Origin: Anaerolineae bacterium
GTDB lineage: Bacteria; Chloroflexota; Anaerolineae; Aggregatilineales; Phototrophicaceae
Reading direction: 5' to 3'
NCBI GenBank assembly: GCA_022843745.1
Contig: JALHNB010000045.1
Span: forward strand, 1 to 57,650
Length of the DNA stretch: 57,650 nucleotides
This document shows, in pieces, positions 26,360-35,100 of this stretch; the first letter of the stretch is position 1; every line of letters starts with the position of its first letter. The translations under genes and the position numbers were made by a program. The notes beneath the pieces are model-generated. The model was not told the DNA's origin. It made no database searches and saw nothing but the letters and a program-made list of their open reading frames with translations.

Positions 26360-27790
26360 ATGTCTCTACTACGTCGTATTGAAAATCGTGGTGGTAATAA
26401 CGAACCGGGCAACACAGCCAATGCGGGTGGCGGCGATGAAAGCGAAGAATCCAAACTGGCTGCGATGCGTCAGCGGCGGCAGGTTGTTGGCAGCGGCGAC
26501 GCGCGTCAAGCAGGCCGTTCCGACAATTCGTACATGGACTTGAAATCGCGCGTACAAAACAAGCTGCTGTCCGAACTGGATAGCACAGCGATGGATGTCA
26601 AACAGCGTGATAAGGTTCGCACACACATCGAAGAACTTTTCAATTCGATCCTGGCTGATGAGAGTCTGGTTCTCTCCCGTGCCGAGCGCCAGCGCCTTTT
26701 CGAAGCCATCGTAGCCGATATTCTCGGCTTTGGCCCGCTGGAAATTCTGCTGGCCGATGACAGTATCAGCGAAATCATGGTTAACGGCCCCAAGAACGTT
26801 TTTATCGAACAAAAAGGTAACTTAACCCGCGCACCGATCACGTTTGATGACGAAGAACACGTCCTTCGCATCATTGATCGTATTGTTGCGCCGCTGGGTC
26901 GCCGTATTGATGAAAGCTCCCCCATCGTCGATGCCCGTCTTCCAGATGGTTCGCGCGTGAATGCCATTATCCGCCCGTTAGCCTTGTGCGGCCCGACGAT
27001 TACGATTCGTAAATTCTCCAAAAAGCCGCTGACCGTTGAAGACTTGATTCGCTTCGGTTCAATGACCAAGGAAATCGCTGAATTTATGCGTGCCTGCATT
27101 ATTGGCCGCTTGAATGGTGTGGTATCCGGCGGTACGGGTTCGGGCAAAACAACCCTGCTCAATGTTCTCTCCAGCTTTATCCCTGACGACGAGCGCATTG
27201 TGACGGTTGAAAACGCTGCTGAGTTGCAACTCCGGCAGGAGCATGTGGTCACGCTGGAAAGCCGCCCTTCCAACATCGAAGGCAAAGGCGCGGTCAGCAT
27301 TCAGGACTTGGTGATTAACTGCTTGCGTATGCGACCAGATCGCATCGTGGTCGGCGAGTGCCGCGGCGGTGAGGCGCTGGATATGCTCCAGGCCATGAAT
27401 ACGGGTCATGACGGCTCATTGACAACGGCTCACTCTAACAGCCCGCGCGATACTCTGGCGCGTCTCGAAGTGATGTGCCTGATGGCAGGTATGGATTTAC
27501 CGATCCGCGCGATCCGCGAACAGGTCGCCAGCGCCGTCGATTTCATCTGCCACCAGGAACGTATGCGCGATGGTACGCGCAAGATCACCAAGATCACCGA
27601 AGTTCAAGGCATGGAAGGCGAAATCATTACCATGTCTGACATTTTCGAATTCGAACAAACAGGCATCGAGGGCGGCAAAATCATTGGCCGTATCCGCCCG
27701 ACAGGTCTGCGCCCCAAATTTATCGACAAAATCGAAGCGGCGGGTATCCATTTGCCGCCGTCAACGTTCGGCATTGGCCGCAACTATTAA
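26360..27790 (+). CDS. cpaF: Tad/type II secretion-family ATPase CpaF/TadA
   Basis: The 476-residue hexameric ATPase powers Tad pilus extension. It has a Walker A G258-T265 (GTGSGKTT), an Asp-box/Walker B region RPDRIVVGECRGGEALDML, and a His box with MNTGHDGSLTTAHSNSPRDTL. The N-terminal domain carries the family pattern FGPLEILLADDSISEIMVNGP. The ATG at 26360 has GGAGG 9 bases upstream; a TTG at 26351 is less likely. A hairpin lies between its stop and tadB. Confidence 0.93.
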   Translation: MSLLRRIENRGGNNEPGNTANAGGGDESEESKLAAMRQRRQVVGSGDARQAGRSDNSYMDLKSRVQNKLLSELDSTAMDVKQRDKVRTHIEELFNSILADESLVLSRAERQRLFEAIVADILGFGPLEILLADDSISEIMVNGPKNVFIEQKGNLTRAPITFDDEEHVLRIIDRIVAPLGRRIDESSPIVDARLPDGSRVNAIIRPLALCGPTITIRKFSKKPLTVEDLIRFGSMTKEIAEFMRACIIGRLNGVVSGGTGSGKTTLLNVLSSFIPDDERIVTVENAAELQLRQEHVVTLESRPSNIEGKGAVSIQDLVINCLRMRPDRIVVGECRGGEALDMLQAMNTGHDGSLTTAHSNSPRDTLARLEVMCLMAGMDLPIRAIREQVASAVDFICHQERMRDGTRKITKITEVQGMEGEIITMSDIFEFEQTGIEGGKIIGRIRPTGLRPKFIDKIEAAGIHLPPSTFGIGRNY

Positions 27791-27800
27791 CATATCCTAT

Positions 27801-27833
27801 GTAGGAGAGGCGTCCTGCTTGACGCCTCTCTTT
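27801..27833 (+). terminator. Hairpin between cpaF and tadB (GTAGG family), possible attenuator
   Basis: Arms GAGAGGCGTC (27805-27814) and GACGCCTCTC (27821-27830) enclose 6 bases and are followed by TTTG. It begins GTAGG like the dispersed family. With only three T residues it would be a weak terminator. Placed inside the Tad series, it could lower expression of tadB and tadC relative to cpaF. Confidence 0.5.
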
Positions 27834-27880
27834 GAAAACCATAGAATGAATGTAATAATCCGATTAGCGGAGTACAGAAT

Positions 27881-28861
27881 ATGGATTCGTCACTACTTAT
27901 TCTTATAGGTGCGATTGGACTGGCGTTAGTCGTATTATTCTTTGGCATTCGCAGTGTTCGGGCAGAACGTGATAGTCTTGATGATCGGTTGGGGCGCTAC
28001 GAAGAGAGCAACTACCAATCGTTCCTGGATATCGAAGATGAACCCGACGACTCGAAGAAAAACAGCCAACTTGAGGCGGCTATTGAAAATGCCATTAAAG
28101 ATCGACCTTTCGCCCAGCGTTGGCGGCAGCAGCTTGCCCGTGCGGACATCAAACTGACCGTAGCGGAATACGCTGCGCTCCATATCATTTCGATGATCGG
28201 CTTTTTCTTGCTTGGTTATTTCGTGCTGTTCGGTCAGCAGTTGGTCATGGGTATCGTAGCCGGATTTGTGGGCTTCTTTGCGCCACGAATTTATGTTTCG
28301 CGGGCAATGAGCAAACGACTTAACGGCTTTGAGGAGCAGCTACCGGATACACTCGGCTTGTGGGTAAACGCTTTGCGATCCGGTTATAGCGTATTGCAAG
28401 CGATGGAAGCAATTTCCAGAGACGCGCCAGAACCGACAAAAACGGAGTTTAAGCGCGTTGTGCAGGAAGTCAGCCTGGGTATTGATCTGGCGGATGCGCT
28501 ACAGCATTTATTAGATCGCGTTGAGAGCGAAGACCTTGATCTGGTCGTTACAGCCGTAAACATCCAGCGTGAAGTCGGTGGTAATCTGGCTGAAATTCTC
28601 GAAGTTATCAGCCACACGATCCGCGAACGTATCAAGCTCAAGGGCGAGATTCGCGTACTGACCGCGCAAGGGCGTATCACGGGCTATCTGATTAGCTTCC
28701 TCCCGATCCTTCTGGCGCTTTTCCTGTACACCATTAATCCCAAATACATGGGGAATCTGTTTGAAAATCGGTTCTGCGGTTGGCCGCTGCTCGGTATTGG
28801 CCTGGCGCTGATCGGTATTGGTTCAGCCGTCGTTCAAAAAATCGTCGATATTGACATTTAG
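27881..28861 (+). CDS. tadB: Tad pilus inner-membrane platform protein TadB
   Basis: The 326-residue protein has an N-terminal membrane helix (about 4-24), a cytoplasmic stretch, paired helices (about 105-140) and a T2SSF domain (about 160-300) with LPDTLGLWVNALRSGYSVLQAMEAIS and IQREVGGNLAEILEVI. The C-terminus has two membrane helices. GspF-type platform proteins couple the CpaF motor to pilin assembly. Its ribosome site (CGGAG) is 9 bases upstream. Confidence 0.9.
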   Translation: MDSSLLILIGAIGLALVVLFFGIRSVRAERDSLDDRLGRYEESNYQSFLDIEDEPDDSKKNSQLEAAIENAIKDRPFAQRWRQQLARADIKLTVAEYAALHIISMIGFFLLGYFVLFGQQLVMGIVAGFVGFFAPRIYVSRAMSKRLNGFEEQLPDTLGLWVNALRSGYSVLQAMEAISRDAPEPTKTEFKRVVQEVSLGIDLADALQHLLDRVESEDLDLVVTAVNIQREVGGNLAEILEVISHTIRERIKLKGEIRVLTAQGRITGYLISFLPILLALFLYTINPKYMGNLFENRFCGWPLLGIGLALIGIGSAVVQKIVDIDI

Positions 28862-28878
28862 CGTAAAGGGGAATTGAT

Positions 28879-29820
28879 ATGTTAATTCCAATCATCATCG
28901 TTATTGGCCTGATCGTGGTTGCCGGTTTGGTTTACATGGGTTTGCGCGACGACAAAAGCCGCGATCCGCTTCAGGAACGCCTCGCCCAGTATGGTGAGCG
29001 CGAAATCCCACAATCGCTGGAAGAAATCGAACTATCGCTTTCATTCCGTGATCGTATTCTCATCCCCCTACTGCGACAAATCGCTTCAGTAACGGTTCGC
29101 TTTACGCCTGAGAAGCAGCTTGAGGAGACACGACGACTTATCGAACTGGCTGGCAAGGCCGGATCGCTGGAGCCGACGACATTTTTTGCACTGCGTATTA
29201 TCGCGACCATTGGCCTGGGGCTGGGCGCGTTTATGGTGTTTTTTGTGCTTTCGAGCAGTATCGCGCCGACACAAGCCATTCTCTATACCATTGGTGGCGC
29301 AGCGATTGGTTACTTCTTCCCGCTGCTGTGGATTCGCGGCAAAATCAGCCGCCGTCAGGACGGTATCCAGAAAGCACTACCCGATGCGCTTGACCTTCTG
29401 GTCATCTGCGTGGAGGCGGGTCTTGGTTTCGATGCAGCGATGGGCAAGGTTTATGAAAAATGGGATAACGATCTCGCCATTGCCTTTGGTCGTGTACTGA
29501 AAGAAATCCAACTCGGCAAGGCGCGTCGTGAATCGCTCAAGGATATGTCTGACCGCATGGAAGTGCCGGACGTAATCAGCTTCACCGCAGCCATTATCCA
29601 GGCCGACCAGCTCGGCGTGAGTATGGCGACGATTTTGCGCGTTCAGTCCGACCAGATGCGTGTTAAACGCCGCCAGCGCGCTCAGGAAAAAGCACATCAG
29701 GCTCCTGTTAAGATGATGATCCCGATGGTTATGCTGATATTCCCCTCAATCTGGATCGTGTTGCTCGGCCCGGCGGCCATCATTCTGATGGGTTCACAGG
29801 GTACGACAGGAGCATTTTAA
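28879..29820 (+). CDS. tadC: Tad pilus inner-membrane platform protein TadC
   Basis: The 313-residue protein is homologous in layout to TadB: an N-terminal membrane helix, a pair of helices near 95-150 and a T2SSF domain with LPDALDLLVICVEAGLGFDAAMGKV and IQADQLGVSMATILRVQSDQMRVKRRQRAQEKA, ending in a membrane helix pair. It starts 17 bases after tadB with AAGGGG upstream. It closes the visible Tad set; pilin (flp), prepilin peptidase and TadE/F/G are not in this window. Confidence 0.9.
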   Translation: MLIPIIIVIGLIVVAGLVYMGLRDDKSRDPLQERLAQYGEREIPQSLEEIELSLSFRDRILIPLLRQIASVTVRFTPEKQLEETRRLIELAGKAGSLEPTTFFALRIIATIGLGLGAFMVFFVLSSSIAPTQAILYTIGGAAIGYFFPLLWIRGKISRRQDGIQKALPDALDLLVICVEAGLGFDAAMGKVYEKWDNDLAIAFGRVLKEIQLGKARRESLKDMSDRMEVPDVISFTAAIIQADQLGVSMATILRVQSDQMRVKRRQRAQEKAHQAPVKMMIPMVMLIFPSIWIVLLGPAAIILMGSQGTTGAF

Positions 29821-29849
29821 AAGCGTCTCTCAACCTGGAAAGAGCGAAA

Positions 29850-30572
29850 ATGCCAGGTACTAATGGATCAATAATGTCAGATTATCAAGAAGCCCTCGCT
29901 TTGCCTGGGCTTTTTGCGTCTTATCCCCTGCTGCGGCGGTGGTGGAAAACAGGCATTAATCTTGTGTTTCCGCCACGCTGCGCCGGATGTGGTCGCGTGG
30001 ATAAAATCTGGTGTGAGCGCTGCCAGGCCGAGATGGATGCTATTCCGTTGGATACCCACGTCGACCCACACCCACCGATGACCGCTGTCGCCGTCACAGG
30101 CATTCATAATGGCCTGCTCCAACAGGTGCAGTGGGCGCTCAAATATGAATATACGCCAGAAGTTGCCATCCCTCTTGGTCTGAGACTCGCCGAACGATTT
30201 GCAATGCTGAATTGGACGATTGACATGGTTATACCCGTGCCGATTCATACTCTTCGCTTACGTGAACGAGGATATAATCAAGCACAACTCCTGGGAGAAG
30301 TCGCCGCACACAAGCTGGCGCTTCCCTGTGTTCCCGCAGCGCTGCAACGGCTTCGGCAGACACAATCTCAGGTGACTCTCAACGCGCAGGAGCGATTAGC
30401 CAATATGCAGAACGCTTTTGAGGCCGATCCTCAACTCGTATCAGGGCAGAGAATTCTGCTCATTGATGACGTTTATACCACTGGTGCTACTCTCGTGGCG
30501 TGTGCTCAGGCAGCCCTGGATGCTGGAGCATCAGCCGTTTATGGGCTGACCGTGACCTCGCCGCGAGGTTAA
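29850..30572 (+). CDS. comF: ComF family phosphoribosyltransferase-like protein
   Basis: The 240-residue protein has an N-terminal zinc-binding segment with CAGCG and CERCQ pairs and a C-terminal phosphoribosyltransferase fold with PRPP motif ILLIDDVYTTGATL. Other landmarks are YNQAQLLGEVAA and the QTQSQVTLNAQERLANMQNAF stretch (landmark only). ComF is required for DNA uptake in some naturally competent bacteria. It starts 29 bases after tadC, so it may be co-transcribed with the pilus genes. An ATG at 29874 is an alternative start. Confidence 0.88.
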   Translation: MPGTNGSIMSDYQEALALPGLFASYPLLRRWWKTGINLVFPPRCAGCGRVDKIWCERCQAEMDAIPLDTHVDPHPPMTAVAVTGIHNGLLQQVQWALKYEYTPEVAIPLGLRLAERFAMLNWTIDMVIPVPIHTLRLRERGYNQAQLLGEVAAHKLALPCVPAALQRLRQTQSQVTLNAQERLANMQNAFEADPQLVSGQRILLIDDVYTTGATLVACAQAALDAGASAVYGLTVTSPRG

Positions 30573-30601
30573 TTTTTCCGTATACCAAAGGAGTGTTAGC
30601 G

Positions 30602-31213
30602 ATGGACGTAACAATTAAGGGACGCAATGTTAAAATTACCGAGGCCCTTGAGAACTACGCCAAAAAGAAGTTGGATAAGCTGGATCGCTACCTGCCCAAT
30701 ATTAACGACGTGCGGGTCGATCTTTCGCACGAACACACCCGACGTGGCGAAGACCTGATGAGCGCTCAGATCACAGTACGTCACCAACGCGGCGCGATCC
30801 TGCGTGCCGAAGAAAGAATACCCGGTGACATCAACAAGGCGATTGATTCAGCCGTCGAAAAAATATTTCGCCGCGTTCAACGCTTCAAAAGCAAACGCAG
30901 CCGCAAGGGTAAAGAGCGTTTTGTCGCGACTCTGGAAGAACTCGATTTGGCCGAGGAGATACCGGAGATCGAGGAATATGTCGATGAATACGCCGATATG
31001 GACGAAGCGCCTGCCACAGAAACGGCTGCTTCACCCGTTGAACGCCGGAAGGACATTGACTTAGCGCCGATGAGCGAGGCCGAAGCGATTGAACAGATGG
31101 AGCTGCTCGGTCACAATTTCTTCCTGTTCTTTAACGCCGACACAGGCAAGATCAACGCGCTCTATAAGCGTGCGACTGGCGGCTACGGAATTCTCATCCC
31201 GCAAGCGCCGTAA
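30602..31213 (+). CDS. hpf: Long-form ribosome hibernation promoting factor HPF
   Basis: The 203-residue protein has an N-terminal S30AE domain (about 1-100, starting MDVTIKGRNVKITEALENYA) that sits in the decoding site of idle 70S ribosomes, an acidic linker (about 118-150) and a C-terminal dimerisation domain (about 150-203, MSEAEAIEQMELLGHNFFLF...). The long form promotes 100S ribosome dimers. The ATG at 30602 has AAAGGAG 8 bases upstream. The next gene is convergent. Confidence 0.93.
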   Translation: MDVTIKGRNVKITEALENYAKKKLDKLDRYLPNINDVRVDLSHEHTRRGEDLMSAQITVRHQRGAILRAEERIPGDINKAIDSAVEKIFRRVQRFKSKRSRKGKERFVATLEELDLAEEIPEIEEYVDEYADMDEAPATETAASPVERRKDIDLAPMSEAEAIEQMELLGHNFFLFFNADTGKINALYKRATGGYGILIPQAP

Positions 31214-31234
31214 GCTCATTCGCGGATCATCTTC

Positions 31235-31263
31235 GTAGGGGAGACTCGACGAGTCTCCCCTAC
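31235..31263. repeat. GTAGGGG-family palindrome that supplies a stop codon
   Basis: Arms GTAGGGGAGACTCG (31235-31248) and CGAGTCTCCCCTAC (31250-31263) are exact complements around one base. On the minus strand, the GTAGGGG end contributes the TAG stop (31262-31260) of the glycosyltransferase gene that begins at 32009. The element sits between convergent genes and could act as a bidirectional transcription barrier. Confidence 0.85.
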
Positions 31264-32009
31264 TGTTTCCACAACTCCCGCAGCAGTCGATATTTTCGAA
31301 ATTCGTACCACGCCATTAGCAGGCTCAAGCGCAGCCCATGAAAACCATCGCGATAGCCTCCGAGCGTGACAAAGCGCCACCAGAACTGGCGCAAGGGCTG
31401 CAAAATATAGTTTTGCGGCTTCGGCTGAATCCCTTCATCGTGCAAAATCTGCGCATCATAGGCCGAATACACGCGCTGTTTGTGGTGAAATTGCGCAGTA
31501 TCGCGGTAATTGTAGTGTATCAGGGGGTTTTTGAGCGTACCCTGTGCGCCATCGAGTATCACGAGTTCGTGTACCTGCCGAGTGGGGTCATAATTGGCTT
31601 CCCCGATATGCAGCAGCCGTGTCTGATAATCGGGATACCAGCCCGCGCCAAGCGTCAATTCGCCAAAAATATAATTGTGACGGGGGACACGCCAACCTGC
31701 ATAATCCGGTTGTTGAATAGCGAGGCTGATTTCTTCCGCCAATTCGGGCGTTACACGCTCATCGGCATCCACAAACAGCACCCAATCGGCCTTATCCTTC
31801 GCATAATCGAGGGCAGCATTCCGTTGGCTGGCATAATTCATAAAAGCGTGTTGGATAACCGTCGCGCCTGCACCCTTTGCCAGCTCAAGCGTGTTATCCT
31901 CGCTGTAGGAATCAAAAACGACAATATCATCAGCAAACCATAGACTCTGGATACAGTCCTGGATGTTCGCCGCTTCGTCGTGAGTCAAAACAATTGCCAT
32001 CAACCTCAT
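31260..32009 (-). CDS. Family 2 glycosyltransferase (WaaE/KdtX-like)
   Basis: The 249-residue protein has a GT-A fold with N-terminal MAIVLTHDEAANIQDCIQSL, the acidic VVFDSYSEDNT and the nucleotide-sugar site WVLFVDADERVTPEL. The shape is that of beta-1,4-glucosyltransferases such as WaaE. It has no membrane anchor, so it works at the cytoplasmic face. Its ATG overlaps the stop of the upstream glycosyltransferase (ATGA). The native 3' end may have been altered by the palindrome that carries its stop codon. It is the last of six genes in the operon. Confidence 0.85.
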   Translation of the reverse strand: MRLMAIVLTHDEAANIQDCIQSLWFADDIVVFDSYSEDNTLELAKGAGATVIQHAFMNYASQRNAALDYAKDKADWVLFVDADERVTPELAEEISLAIQQPDYAGWRVPRHNYIFGELTLGAGWYPDYQTRLLHIGEANYDPTRQVHELVILDGAQGTLKNPLIHYNYRDTAQFHHKQRVYSAYDAQILHDEGIQPKPQNYILQPLRQFWWRFVTLGGYRDGFHGLRLSLLMAWYEFRKYRLLRELWKQ

Positions 32010-32935
32010 TGCTGTCCTAGCGCCTTACTTTGCATCGTTTGATAAGCTTCACGAAGTGTAAGATTTTCCGTTTTACGAGCCATGAGCCACATGCCCACCG
32101 CGATCATCAACCGCGCAAGCATCACTTTCCAGGCGGGGTGATGTTTGCGGTACAGAAGCAAACGGCTCGTCCATAGATTGATGATGCTTTGCGGACGCGC
32201 CTGCCCGGTACTCTGTCCGCTGAGATGCGTGACAAGCGCCGACGGGACACAGCACACGTCCCAACCAGCTTCATGAATGCGCCACGCCAAATCAATTTCT
32301 TCACAGTACATAAAAAAATTTTCGTCGAACATACCCGTTTGCTCGATCACTTCACGCCGCAGCACCATCGTCGCCCCCAGCGTGAAATCCACCGTGAAGG
32401 GCTGTCCAGCTTCATACAAAGCGCGTGGGTAGCGACCATTAAAGGGGCTGTCAACTAATCGCCCCGGCGTTGGGAAAAACTCGACCCATAATTGGCGAAG
32501 GCCTGGAAAATGAAACGCGCTGTGTTGAAAACTGCCGTCCTCATATTCCAGCCCCGCGCCGACCAAGCCCAATTTGGCATCGGATAACAGTGTGTCATAT
32601 AAAAGGCGTGTTGCGCCAGCGTGTGTGATGGTATCGGGATTGAGCAAATAGACGGCTTTTGGCAAAGGTCGATTCGTATTTTCCCCAAAACCGATCTGGC
32701 GAAGGGCTACATTATTGGCGCGTCCAAAGCCCAGATTTTCGGTACTGGCGATCAACTTCACTTGTGGAAAAGCTGCCGCAATCGCTGCCGCTGTGCCGTC
32801 GGACGAAGCGCTGTCGATCACATACACATCCGCATCAGGGCCATTTGCGTCCAGATCGGCAAACAGACTGCGCAGTGCGTCCAGCGCCAGATCGCGCACA
32901 TTCCAGGTAACAATAACGACTGCCAGATCGGACAT
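32006..32935 (-). CDS. Family 2 glycosyltransferase (rhamnosyltransferase-like)
   Basis: The 309-residue GT-A enzyme has VVIVTWNVRDLALDAL at the N-terminus, NLGFGRANN, VYLLNPDT as the donor site, and MFDENFFMYCEEIDLAWRIHEAGW, where ED residues are typical of the WcaA/rhamnosyltransferase-like class. Its start codon shares bases with the upstream stop (TAATG). Together with the next gene it probably adds sugars to a lipid-linked glycan (inference). Confidence 0.87.
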   Translation of the reverse strand: MSDLAVVIVTWNVRDLALDALRSLFADLDANGPDADVYVIDSASSDGTAAAIAAAFPQVKLIASTENLGFGRANNVALRQIGFGENTNRPLPKAVYLLNPDTITHAGATRLLYDTLLSDAKLGLVGAGLEYEDGSFQHSAFHFPGLRQLWVEFFPTPGRLVDSPFNGRYPRALYEAGQPFTVDFTLGATMVLRREVIEQTGMFDENFFMYCEEIDLAWRIHEAGWDVCCVPSALVTHLSGQSTGQARPQSIINLWTSRLLLYRKHHPAWKVMLARLMIAVGMWLMARKTENLTLREAYQTMQSKALGQQ

Positions 32936-34005
32936 TAATTGCCTAACTGCGCGAAGTCCAACCCGGTTCGACTTAAGAAACCCGACAGCGCCTCAAAATC
33001 ATCGGTTTCAACAGTTTCCAGATTATCCTGTGATAAAAACGGCTTCATCACATCGCCGCCATCCAGATCGGTGGACAGCGCCAGCAAAGCATCCGTCAGC
33101 CGCAGGCGTTCGCCCAGCGTCAACGCGATTGGGTAGACCAACACCCCATACGGGAAGGGTGCGCTGGTTTCCAGCACATCCAGGTCGCTGCGAACAGTTC
33201 CCCGAAGATCATCGAATGCCGACTCGGAAATACCTGTCGCCGCACATTCCCCATCCACAACCGCTTCAATCAGCGCATCAGCGTCAGGATAATCAGTCAC
33301 GGTGGTCAGGCCATTCGCCGGGTCAATCCCGTTAGCCTGCAAAATCAAGGATGGTACGAGCCAGCTATAGTAATCGTCATAACCTAAACGGCAGAAAGTC
33401 GCATCGCTCAAAGCACCCAGGCTGCCAATCTGCAATTCGCCATTGGTGACTATTTGACCCGGATCGCCTGTTTGCGAGTTACGTTCGACCTGCAATACGG
33501 CTTCGCCGCAATCCAAAGCCTGCGCCGCTTCATAGCTCACACCGTCGAGCCATGCAACCACGACGCTTGTCGGCCTGGAATCGCACAGCGCGGCCAGTGC
33601 TTCGGCGTAGCGCTCGACCAGGGTGATCTCCACGATCAATCCAGACTGATCGAGAATCGCGTCCTGAAAACTTTCAATCTGAGCATTAGAGATTAAATTT
33701 CGTGTACCGGATGCTGCTCGAATCACCATCTGTATCGGGTTATCTTCGACACCGGGCGGAATCACCGTCGGCACGGGCGGCAGCGGGGTCGAACGTGGGG
33801 TCGGCGTGAGAGTCGCTTGCGCCAGAGGTGACTGCTGCGCCTCATCCGGCAAACACGCGGCTAACATGAATAAGGCTAAAAAAGCACTAAAGAGGCCTAA
33901 CCGGGAAAAGATTCTGTGTTTAATGGTACACGCTCCGGTTGCAAATCCAAACCTATCTTTAATGGTACAGTCGTTTGAACGAGACGGCAACTCCGTTGCG
34001 CTCAA
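32935..34005 (-). CDS. PhnD-like substrate-binding lipoprotein
   Basis: The 356-residue protein has an N-terminal stretch of about 32 residues, a hydrophobic segment ending in the lipobox LAAC, a Thr/Pro-rich linker and a periplasmic-binding fold of the phosphate/phosphonate-binding (PhnD) class (about 90-350). It carries several Cys residues. The start is a TTG at 34005 with GGGAG 6 bases upstream, immediately after the preceding stop. The unusually long n-region contains CTIK twice, encoded by two copies of TGTACCATTAAA. No permease or ATPase is adjacent, so transport is unproven and a sensing role is possible. Confidence 0.7.
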   Translation of the reverse strand: MSATELPSRSNDCTIKDRFGFATGACTIKHRIFSRLGLFSAFLALFMLAACLPDEAQQSPLAQATLTPTPRSTPLPPVPTVIPPGVEDNPIQMVIRAASGTRNLISNAQIESFQDAILDQSGLIVEITLVERYAEALAALCDSRPTSVVVAWLDGVSYEAAQALDCGEAVLQVERNSQTGDPGQIVTNGELQIGSLGALSDATFCRLGYDDYYSWLVPSLILQANGIDPANGLTTVTDYPDADALIEAVVDGECAATGISESAFDDLRGTVRSDLDVLETSAPFPYGVLVYPIALTLGERLRLTDALLALSTDLDGGDVMKPFLSQDNLETVETDDFEALSGFLSRTGLDFAQLGN

Positions 34006-35079
34006 TTATGACTCCCGCTGAGTCTGCGCGAGAAATTCCTGCACCTTTACCGGCTGTCCGATGCGACTGCTTTCGATTGCCGCGAAAACCAGCGCGACAG
34101 ATTGCAGATTCGCCTCGACATTCGTTTCCATCGCTTCGCCGCCATCCAGCCAGCGCACAAATTTTTCGATGAGCCAGGCGTTCGCCCACTTGGGCTGTTC
34201 CATCAAGGGGATCGTTTCGCCCTGCCCTTCATTTTTCTCCGTCCAACGCCCATCAGGATTATAATGAAATGCTTCAAGCCGCCGCTGACCAAGTACCAGC
34301 GTGGTTTTCTCACACTCCGCCCGGATATATTCGCGAGTCCAGCCGTTCAGCCCGACAGCGTTTGTTTTTGCACCTTCATAGACTGCACGTGTGCCGTTGG
34401 CAAAGTGCATCGTCACCAGCGCTTGCGAATCACCGCCATACTCACCCCAACGCGGATTCCAGGTTTGCGCATAAATGGTATCGCAAAGTGCGCCGGACAT
34501 ATCCGCCAGAATATCGAGATGATGCACCGCGCCCTCGATCAGCAGCGTGTCGGCAATTTCGTGGCGAAATTTCCCCCACGTCCCAAACAGACGCGCATCG
34601 CAGGTGAATCGGCACATCATATAATCCAGATCACCGTGCTGCCCGGATCGCAGTTCACGGCGGAGCGTGGTTTTGTCCTGGTCGAAACGATGGCTCATCG
34701 TCACGCCCATTTTTTTGCCCGCGCTTTTAGCTTTGTTGACAATGCGGATCGACCCTGCCAGCGTATCGGCAATCGGTTTTTCGGACAAAATATTCAGATC
34801 GTGTTCCAGTGCCAGATCGACAACCGACTCATGATAAGCGGGCGGCACGACAATGGTGCAAAAATCGGCTTTATTTTCGTCAAAGGCTTTGCGAATATCG
34901 GTATAACACTGGTCATCGCGCAGGCCAAGATGCTGCCGCGCATTTTGCAACGCCGCCGGGTCAATATCGACTGCCGCAACGACTTCAATCAGGCCGTCGG
35001 CAACATTTGGCGGCAAAAATCGCTCACACCACGCCCGACCAAATCCACCTGTGCCAACCTGAATCACTTTATAAGCCAT
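34006..35079 (-). CDS. Gfo/Idh/MocA family NAD(P)-dependent sugar oxidoreductase
   Basis: The 357-residue protein has a Rossmann N-terminus (VIQVGTGGFGRAW), the LSEKPIAD motif with the family Lys at about residue 96, and a C-terminal alpha/beta domain with the catalytic His region EGAVHHLDILADM. Such enzymes oxidise or reduce inositols and sugars. The ATG has AGGGGG 5 bases upstream. The neighbouring isomerase-like TIM barrel suggests the two act in one sugar or inositol pathway (inference). Confidence 0.88.
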   Translation of the reverse strand: MAYKVIQVGTGGFGRAWCERFLPPNVADGLIEVVAAVDIDPAALQNARQHLGLRDDQCYTDIRKAFDENKADFCTIVVPPAYHESVVDLALEHDLNILSEKPIADTLAGSIRIVNKAKSAGKKMGVTMSHRFDQDKTTLRRELRSGQHGDLDYMMCRFTCDARLFGTWGKFRHEIADTLLIEGAVHHLDILADMSGALCDTIYAQTWNPRWGEYGGDSQALVTMHFANGTRAVYEGAKTNAVGLNGWTREYIRAECEKTTLVLGQRRLEAFHYNPDGRWTEKNEGQGETIPLMEQPKWANAWLIEKFVRWLDGGEAMETNVEANLQSVALVFAAIESSRIGQPVKVQEFLAQTQRES

Positions 35080-35100
35080 ATTTCCCCCTATTATGAAAAT

